DNA of 64,000 nucleotides from Proteus vulgaris (lineage in GTDB: Bacteria; Pseudomonadota; Gammaproteobacteria; Enterobacterales; Enterobacteriaceae), in NCBI RefSeq assembly GCF_023100685.1, contig NZ_CP090064.1:2914001-2978000 (forward strand), written 5' to 3'. Positions 58,783 to 64,000 of this stretch are shown here, piece after piece (position 1 is the stretch's first letter; each line of letters starts with the position of its first letter). Under the pieces are notes generated by a model. It was not told the DNA's origin. It saw only the letters and a program-made list of their open reading frames with translations, and made no database searches. Position numbers and translations under genes: made by a program.

Positions 58783-59346
58783 TTAAGAATTGAATGGTGT
58801 GAACTGATAATCAACAATATATGAACCAATAGGACCCGTCATTGTTGTGACCCATAGTGTTCCTATGTTTTTCTGAGTTTTCGATTTTGGATCACTAATA
58901 CAAAATAATGCCCCTCGTTCAGTATAGATTTCTTTTATCCATATACCGTGTTCACATCGACCAAATCTGTTGGTTATAGGGCCTGGTGATGTAATTTTAT
59001 ATTCTGTCTGATAGCGAATTGTATTCACTGATAATAAATACGTCAGCACATCAAATGCAGGTACTATTAATACAAAACCAGCAAACCCAGTCGAGAGGAA
59101 ATTTTTAAATGCATGTTTTATTGGGCGACGAAAAATACTCCAAATCCCCCCAATCATTCCTAAAAAAACAGCAAAAGTAATAGAAATAGTCCATTTGGGA
59201 AACCATTCAAACATCACGACTCTACGGTGTAAACTTATTGACCAACCCATGTAAGCTATCCAGAGAACAAAAGGAATAAAGATAAGGTAAATAGGCAGTG
59301 ATTTTTTCTTGCTATTCTTACTATATGATTTGAATTGATAGTCCAT
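58783..59346 (-). CDS. Membrane protein, paralog of the one at 55715
   Basis: 187 residues from the ATG at 59346 (ribosome site AAGG), an almost complete match in design to 55715-56284: the start DYQFKSYSK-SKKKSLP, three transmembrane helices, FEWFPKWTI, and the ending TMTGPIGSYIVDYQFTP. The cysteine pair (CEHG, FCISD) is kept. Not recognised. The two copies flank the FtsK-like gene, so a duplication is likely. Confidence 0.65.
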   Translation of the reverse strand: MDYQFKSYSKNSKKKSLPIYLIFIPFVLWIAYMGWSISLHRRVVMFEWFPKWTISITFAVFLGMIGGIWSIFRRPIKHAFKNFLSTGFAGFVLIVPAFDVLTYLLSVNTIRYQTEYKITSPGPITNRFGRCEHGIWIKEIYTERGALFCISDPKSKTQKNIGTLWVTTMTGPIGSYIVDYQFTPFNS

Positions 59347-59608
59347 ATAAACCTTATACCAGTTAAAAAATTTTTCGCAGAACATTTATCTATTAGTTTT
59401 ATATTAAAACTAATTTAGTGCTTAAAAAGCCGTATGCTATACATACTTACTTTCTAATAAATATTAGTTTATAACAATCAATCCTTTATTTCAGTCTATA
59501 TTTTTTCTCTCGATATTGTATATAGTTTTCATGTTATAAATTATTTTTAATAAAATATTATTAAAAATGATTAAACAACATTAAAGCAATACTATTTATA
59601 AATAGAAA
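59347..59608. other. AT-rich intergenic region
   Basis: About 260 bp, very AT-rich; no credible gene. Contains the upstream region of the membrane protein gene at 58783-59346. Nothing else seen. Confidence 0.4.
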
Positions 59609-59633
59609 AAAGATGCTGTAAATCAGCATCTTT
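59609..59633. terminator. Terminator after the lipoprotein gene
   Basis: AAAGATGCTG / CAGCATCTTT perfect 10-bp stem with a 5-base loop and A/T runs on both sides; 20 bp after the lipoprotein stop. Confidence 0.82.
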
Positions 59634-59652
59634 TATTATTAAAAACATTTAC

Positions 59653-59889
59653 TTAATAAGTATGTGAATAGTTTTTATATCTATATCCTTGAGATTTCAT
59701 ACACTCAGCTATTAGTTCTGGCTTTTCATTTATATTTACTTTAGCGATACCAATATCATATTTACACTTCGCTAATATATCTTGAGAGTTTTCATAGCTT
59801 ACTCCTTCTTTATACCAACCTGGGCCAACAACACACCCACTCAATATAAACATGGATATAAATAAAAAACATTTAGTATTTATTTTCAT
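59653..59889 (-). CDS. Small lipoprotein of the metallo-beta-lactamase operon
   Basis: 78 residues with signal peptide and lipobox (FILSGCVVG), so about 60 mature residues. Cys residues (AKCKYD and IAECMKSQGY) may form a disulfide. The ending ECMKSQGYRY is common in small lipoproteins of unknown role. It starts 5 bp after the mipA-like gene, so it is in the same transcript. Confidence 0.7.
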   Translation of the reverse strand: MKINTKCFLFISMFILSGCVVGPGWYKEGVSYENSQDILAKCKYDIGIAKVNINEKPELIAECMKSQGYRYKNYSHTY

Positions 59890-59894
59890 GATCT

Positions 59895-60683
59895 TTAAAA
59901 AATATATGATAGGCCAATTATATTTACTAATCCGTATTTCTGTTTTGTGATCGGGCTGTCTGCCATATCACCAAACAAGTAATAACCACCCGATTTTAGA
60001 TTAACAAAAAAACCTTCACTTATTTTATAATTTATTCCAATTAAAATACCGGCATCTTTAATTCCAGAATTTGGTGTATAAATAGAATAATCAGTATTAA
60101 GTGCCTGTTTTTCTGTGACACCAAAATAAGCCTGACTATAGTTTTTGTTTACATATCTTGTGGATATATTCGAATCAATAGACCAATTTTTATTTATATC
60201 GAAATGCGAATTAATACCAAACTCGAACCGAGTGGCATTATCAATATTTTTACCACCATAATCTCTATGACCAATAGCAGTCAGCGAATTTATATAAAAA
60301 GAATGGCCAATAATATTATAACTTAGTTCAACACCTGCACCAGCGGCTCCTTTTAGATCTCCCATTCCTTTTAAATCTTTATTTTTACTACCAGAAAAGC
60401 CTATTTCTTCTTTACGACCCTGCATATACGTTCCAAGCAGAGCAATATGAATATTATCAAAAATATTAAATTGCCATTTTGCTCCACTGGTGCCCAGACT
60501 AAATAAACCAAAACTATTTGTTTCTGTTGTATATTGCAGCATAGCATCTGGAATTAAAATATACTTATCCGATCCTTCGTATGGCGAAGACATGCCAATG
60601 CCTGCGCCTATTTTTAATTCATCTGCATAAGAATTTGAGCAAACAAAAGCACCAAAAATGGGGAGTAAATATTTTAATGACAT
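59895..60683 (-). CDS. MipA/OmpV-family outer-membrane protein
   Basis: 262 residues: signal peptide (ending SYADE), then the family start GAGIGMSSPYEGSDKY and amphipathic beta strands, ending in an aromatic residue (GLSYIF), as is common for outer-membrane barrels. MipA links MltA to PBP1B in E. coli; other members act in porin-like ways. It starts 24 bp after the MBL-fold gene. The partner here is unknown. Confidence 0.85.
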   Translation of the reverse strand: MSLKYLLPIFGAFVCSNSYADELKIGAGIGMSSPYEGSDKYILIPDAMLQYTTETNSFGLFSLGTSGAKWQFNIFDNIHIALLGTYMQGRKEEIGFSGSKNKDLKGMGDLKGAAGAGVELSYNIIGHSFYINSLTAIGHRDYGGKNIDNATRFEFGINSHFDINKNWSIDSNISTRYVNKNYSQAYFGVTEKQALNTDYSIYTPNSGIKDAGILIGINYKISEGFFVNLKSGGYYLFGDMADSPITKQKYGLVNIIGLSYIF

Positions 60684-60707
60684 ATATATTCCATTCTTTA
60701 TTAAAAG

Positions 60708-61586
60708 TTATTTTTTTAATTGGTTTATTAAGGATGTTCTTGATTTTTCAACATATGGTTTAAGGCCATTAGCATCATAAAATGCCTTTTCATTTCCATT
60801 ATTTAAATCTTTAATTTTGTCTAATAAATTGAATCGATCTCCTTTACTCGCAATAAATATATCCACCTTTTGATTATTTAATACTTGATAACTGTAATGA
60901 AGATCATTAACTATCTCTGGATAATTAAGGTTATTAACCAAATAATATCCTGGTGTCGCTAAACTATCCGCATAAATAAGTATGTCATTGTTATTTAACT
61001 TTACTTTCCATGACGTACTACCTGGTAAATGCCCTGGCGTTAGTAAAGCTGTAAACATCACACCAGAAAGCTCAAATGATTCATTATCGTTTAATATAAG
61101 ATCTACTTTCACTGGCGGAAACAATAATGCATCACCTAAAGCAAAATCATTCGCTCCACCTAACGCTAGTTGTTCTGCATTTATTTTATTTGAGATAACC
61201 TGTGCACCACTTATTTCTTTTAATTTTGTTATTCCACCAGCTTGATCTAATCTCGCATGGCTATTCAGAATATATTTAACATCCTTAATATTAAATCCTA
61301 ATTTTTCAATATTACTTTGGATTAGTTCTGCACTTTCATTTAAGCCTGCATCAATAAGAACATGGCCTTTATCTGTAGTGATCAGTATAGAAGTTAAATT
61401 CTCTGTTCCTACATACCAAACTTGAGGTGCTATTTTAAAAGACGTTATAGGTTTGGCCCATTGTGTAAATACACTTTTCGGCGGTACTGTTGATAACGGT
61501 TGTTCTGGGTGCAATGATGCATAAACCGTAGTTGGCATAGCCAATCCTTGCATACAAAGCAATGCAATTAATGTTAACTTTTTCAT
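60708..61586 (-). CDS. Subclass B3-like metallo-beta-lactamase with RQK active site
   Basis: 292 residues from the ATG at 61586; signal peptide ends TTVYA. The MBL fold motifs are clear: HVLIDAG, the metal motif H110-A-R-L-D-Q115, TPGH186LPGS, the B3-type YADSL and IFIASK248GD. In ordinary B3 enzymes the motif is HxHxDH and the last ligand is His. Here the second His is Arg112, the fourth position is Gln115 and the last is Lys248, the pattern called B3-RQK (known from Serratia SPR-1, as recalled). Activity on beta-lactams is inferred. In an apparent operon with mipA-like and lipoprotein genes; divergent LysR gene. Confidence 0.83.
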   Translation of the reverse strand: MKKLTLIALLCMQGLAMPTTVYASLHPEQPLSTVPPKSVFTQWAKPITSFKIAPQVWYVGTENLTSILITTDKGHVLIDAGLNESAELIQSNIEKLGFNIKDVKYILNSHARLDQAGGITKLKEISGAQVISNKINAEQLALGGANDFALGDALLFPPVKVDLILNDNESFELSGVMFTALLTPGHLPGSTSWKVKLNNNDILIYADSLATPGYYLVNNLNYPEIVNDLHYSYQVLNNQKVDIFIASKGDRFNLLDKIKDLNNGNEKAFYDANGLKPYVEKSRTSLINQLKK

Positions 61587-61636
61587 ATATACCATTATTT
61601 GTTTGTCGTTAAGCTGAGATAATAGTATAAGTAAAT

Positions 61637-61649
61637 TGAATTCTGCTCA
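61637..61649. promoter_or_regulatory. Candidate LysR-type binding site
   Basis: TGAATTCTGCTCA is a T-N11-A dyad (TGA...TCA) in the 79-bp gap between the lactamase-like gene and lysR. One short match only. Confidence 0.35.
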
Positions 61650-61665
61650 TTTATAAAGAGACAAA

Positions 61666-62580
61666 ATGAATCTTGCTCAATTTGATTTTAATCTTCTCAA
61701 AGTGCTCTATGCCTTGCTTTTGACTGGAAGTACTAAAGAAGCAGCTCATAAACTGGGTATTTCACCTTCTGCGGTAAGTCATGCACTAAGTAGACTACGC
61801 TTAACACTGGGCGATCCTTTATTTAAACGAGAAAATAATATTCAAGTCCCAACACCATTTGCTTTAACACTAAAAGCAAAATTAGTTCCTCTTTTTATTT
61901 CTTTAAATGATGATCTATTTACCGATACTTTTGATGGTTCAAGAAGTTTTAAAGTGGTTTGTCCCCCTGCGTTAATGAACATTATTACCCCAACACTCTC
62001 TGAACTCTCTTTTGAGTTGAACTTCTATGCGGAATGTATTCCATACCAACGTCGCTCTTGGCGAGAAGAAGTACTTGATGGCACTGTAGACTTAGTCTTT
62101 GCTGTTGGTGGAGATCAAAACCCAGTATCGTCTTTAAAATTTGAAACTATAGGTAAAAGTAGGCTCGTTATTATTTATGGAGAGCCATTAAGATCATCTT
62201 TAAAAAATATTGACGATTTTAGTCTTGAACAATTGGTTTCTTATAAACATGTTTATTGTTTACCTTGGTCTCAAGATGATAATGAACTTGATAGGCAATT
62301 ACGTAGAAGAGGACTATTTAGAACGATCGGATTTAAATGTCCTGAATATGCACAAGTTATACCCGCTATTAATAGCAGCCCATATATAGCTGTTGTGCCT
62401 GAACCATGGCTAGAATATCAATCACTCAAACATACCGTTTATAAAATTAAGCTCGTTGATAGCCTTGCTGTAGGGCATTTATTTATGATGAATAGAAAAT
62501 CAATGTTGCCGTGGAAGAAAAAAATTGTATCGTCACTTAAAGCGAAAGTTGCGGTGTACTATAAACCGACTGATCAATAA
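61666..62580 (+). CDS. LysR-family transcriptional regulator
   Basis: 304 residues: N-terminal winged HTH (FDFNLLKVLYALLLTGSTKE, GISPSAVSHALSRLRL, DPLFKREN) and an effector-binding domain with VDLVFAVGG. Divergent from the metallo-beta-lactamase-like operon, the usual arrangement for a LysR protein and its target. The inducer is unknown. It has its own terminator. Confidence 0.9.
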   Translation: MNLAQFDFNLLKVLYALLLTGSTKEAAHKLGISPSAVSHALSRLRLTLGDPLFKRENNIQVPTPFALTLKAKLVPLFISLNDDLFTDTFDGSRSFKVVCPPALMNIITPTLSELSFELNFYAECIPYQRRSWREEVLDGTVDLVFAVGGDQNPVSSLKFETIGKSRLVIIYGEPLRSSLKNIDDFSLEQLVSYKHVYCLPWSQDDNELDRQLRRRGLFRTIGFKCPEYAQVIPAINSSPYIAVVPEPWLEYQSLKHTVYKIKLVDSLAVGHLFMMNRKSMLPWKKKIVSSLKAKVAVYYKPTDQ

Positions 62581-62630
62581 CAATATGTAGAGATTTTACA
62601 AAAAAAAATTCACATACTAGGCAAAAGATA

Positions 62631-62653
62631 AAAGTCGTTATTTAACGACCTTT
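62631..62653 (+). terminator. Terminator of the lysR gene
   Basis: GTCGTT ATTT AACGAC stem flanked by AAA and CTTTATT. Confidence 0.72.
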
Positions 62654-62729
62654 ATTAACTATAACTACCCATCCTCATTTAATTACTCCTTATCACAATT
62701 AATACTATTTGTGTTTATACATAATAAAT

Positions 62730-63317
62730 TTAATAGGCCTTACCACAATCGTCCGACACATCATTTAACCCTTGTTGTCTTTGTTCAAAGATGATACTTT
62801 TTTTATCACCTTCTCGGATTATTTTTAAGATATAAATACTATCAAAATCACTACTCTTCCATTTAGGGATTAATTTAGGATCTCCCCCTTCTTTCTTTAT
62901 GATATCTCGTGCCACTTTGACTAAATTATCATGCTCCCATGCAATAAAAATAACTGAGTTTTCATATTGCTGGCTTAACAGGTCTTCACGTAACTCTTTT
63001 ATCTCTTTAGCATGATAATGAAGATGGATAGGTAATGACATTTTAATAGCAATAGGAGAGATAGTTTGAAGTGAACGTAATGAATTACCTAACTTACTTT
63101 GTTTAGGCGCCGCCGCGAATAATGCGTCAGGTTTGCCAAATTGATTGATAAGTACATCAGGTAAAGCGAGGGCTCTATTTAATCCTTTACAGGTCAGTTG
63201 CCCACTTTCATTATCAGGTTTTTCACCATGTCTTATAAAAACGAGTGTTTGATCTGAATACGCCATATGACTAAACCCTAAAATAAATACGCTCAAAAAT
63301 ATAAATACACTGCGCAT
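62730..63317 (-). CDS. Exported histidine phosphatase-family protein
   Basis: 195 residues: signal peptide (ending HMAYS), the phosphohistidine motif LVFIRHGEKPD and the second His in FIAWEHDNLV. The RHG-to-H spacing fits branch 1 phosphatases. The substrate is unknown; it probably acts in the periplasm. It stands alone, convergent with lysR. Confidence 0.82.
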   Translation of the reverse strand: MRSVFIFLSVFILGFSHMAYSDQTLVFIRHGEKPDNESGQLTCKGLNRALALPDVLINQFGKPDALFAAAPKQSKLGNSLRSLQTISPIAIKMSLPIHLHYHAKEIKELREDLLSQQYENSVIFIAWEHDNLVKVARDIIKKEGGDPKLIPKWKSSDFDSIYILKIIREGDKKSIIFEQRQQGLNDVSDDCGKAY

Positions 63318-63764
63318 ACAGCGTTACCTTTAAGTCAGTTAAGTATAAGAAGTATGGAGAGTTATATATTTAACACTAGCCATACACTTACCTGTGCGGC
63401 TCACTCAGTTTATCATAGCCGAAAATTTTTCAGAGACGATATCTTCTTAATCTTCAAGATCAAATTAACATACATAAAAACAAGGCAAACAATTGTTAAC
63501 AAAAAATAAAGAATATCTTGAGCTCTTATTAATTAACTCTCAATTTTATAAAATTGAATGAAAATTAAATACTAAGCACATTTAGATAAAAAAAGGGAGG
63601 AAATCTCTTTTTCACACTAAAAATAGTGTGTTAAAAATCAATGCAAGTCTTTTTATCTGCCTTTATTTCGTTTAATGACTAAAGTTCTGTCACTGCTTAC
63701 CGATACTGTCTTTTCTTCAATAAGTTACTAATACTTATTAATTATTATTTATCCAGGGTTAAGC
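63318..63764. other. Intergenic region upstream of the chemotaxis receptor
   Basis: About 450 bp, AT-rich. It contains a CACACTA / TAGTGTG hairpin (63613-63630) and the sigma-28 promoter listed separately. No gene seen. Confidence 0.5.
63680..63706 (+). promoter_or_regulatory. Sigma-28 (FliA) promoter of the chemotaxis receptor
   Basis: TAAA (63680-63683), 15 bases, ACCGATAC (63699-63706): the flagellar class 3 pattern TAAA-N15-GCCGATAA. About 59 bp before the start codon. Confidence 0.8.
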
Positions 63765-64000
63765 ATGTTCTTTAAAAACGTTAAAATTCGTACCAAGTTA
63801 ACTATCGCATTTACAACATTGGTAATGTTAATTATGTTAGGTTCTAGTTTTGCATTAATAGGATTGAATAGTGCAAATCAAGATATTCATGATGTCGTTG
63901 ACGATATCTATCCAGCCACAGTAAAAGCCAATTTGCTAATTAATAATTTCAATGAATTTATTATCTTTCAGCAACTCACCATGCTAGATGAGCAAGGAAG
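63765..64000 (+). CDS. Methyl-accepting chemotaxis protein, N-terminal part (runs off the window)
   Basis: 78 codons visible: cytoplasmic start (MFFKNVKIRTKLTIAF), one transmembrane helix (about 13-34) and the first part of a four-helix-bundle sensor (about 35-78). The start follows a clear ribosome site region (CCAGGGTTAAGC). The flagellar promoter supports the chemotaxis assignment. The signalling domain is beyond the right edge. Confidence 0.75.
   Translation, partial: MFFKNVKIRTKLTIAFTTLVMLIMLGSSFALIGLNSANQDIHDVVDDIYPATVKANLLINNFNEFIIFQQLTMLDEQG

Noticed and set aside
60708..61586. Acquired B1 carbapenemase (NDM/VIM type)
   Set aside because: No B1 Cys ligand; motifs and length are of B3 type and the context is chromosomal with a LysR gene, not an integron or transposon.

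Overview
The window is a piece of an enterobacterial chromosome, most likely a Proteus species. Three things suggest this: the low G+C content, the gene order around glrR-qseG-glrK-glmY-purL and lepB-rnc-era-recO-pdxJ-acpS, and a five-gene chaperone-usher fimbrial operon whose order and proteins match the PMF (pmfACDEF) operon known from Proteus mirabilis. The species cannot be fixed by eye.

Positions 1-39.7 kb are core chromosome. In order: the start of a glutamine-dependent NAD synthetase; the GlrK/GlrR two-component system with lipoprotein QseG; the small RNA GlmY with a sigma-54 promoter and upstream GlrR sites; purL with a PurR operator; mltF; the pmf operon between mltF and tadA; an efflux permease; a HigBA-like toxin-antitoxin pair; the acpS-pdxJ-recO-era-rnc-lepB-lepA-rseCBA-rpoE block; trmN6, srmB, grcA, ung, grpE, nadK, recN, bamE, rnfH, ratA, smpB and finally ssrA (tmRNA). 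Many control sites are readable: sigma-E at rpoE, sigma-32 at grpE, two LexA boxes at recN, FNR boxes at grcA and several terminators.

Positions 39.7-59 kb are accessory DNA inserted next to ssrA. A 92-bp direct repeat flanks a 10.2-kb segment (39.70-49.96 kb) that has no integrase. It holds a tail-fibre fragment, a decayed IS3-family element, P4-satellite-like small genes with a possible regulatory RNA, and several likely phage-defence modules. These are a two-gene pair (a divergent DisA_N/diadenylate-cyclase-like protein followed directly by a Cap15-like two-TM beta-barrel protein), an IetAS-type AAA ATPase plus subtilase pair, and a CoiA-like nuclease. The pair at 43.08-44.14 kb looks like a CBASS in which the usual CD-NTase is replaced by a DisA-fold protein, and is the best candidate for an undescribed system. 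After the second repeat come an IS150-like element that has split a terminator, a LexA-controlled HNH DNase bacteriocin with its immunity gene, a mosaic of gene fragments (tail fibre with a G8 tract, an hsdM start, a YaaW remnant), two paralogous membrane proteins and a cytosolic FtsK-motor paralog.

Positions 59.6-64 kb hold a likely operon of a subclass B3-like metallo-beta-lactamase with the rare Arg/Gln/Lys (RQK) active-site pattern, a MipA/OmpV outer-membrane protein and a small lipoprotein. A LysR regulator is divergent from it. An exported histidine phosphatase and the start of a chemotaxis receptor with a sigma-28 promoter follow.

All assignments come from reading the translated sequence and motifs; no database search was possible.
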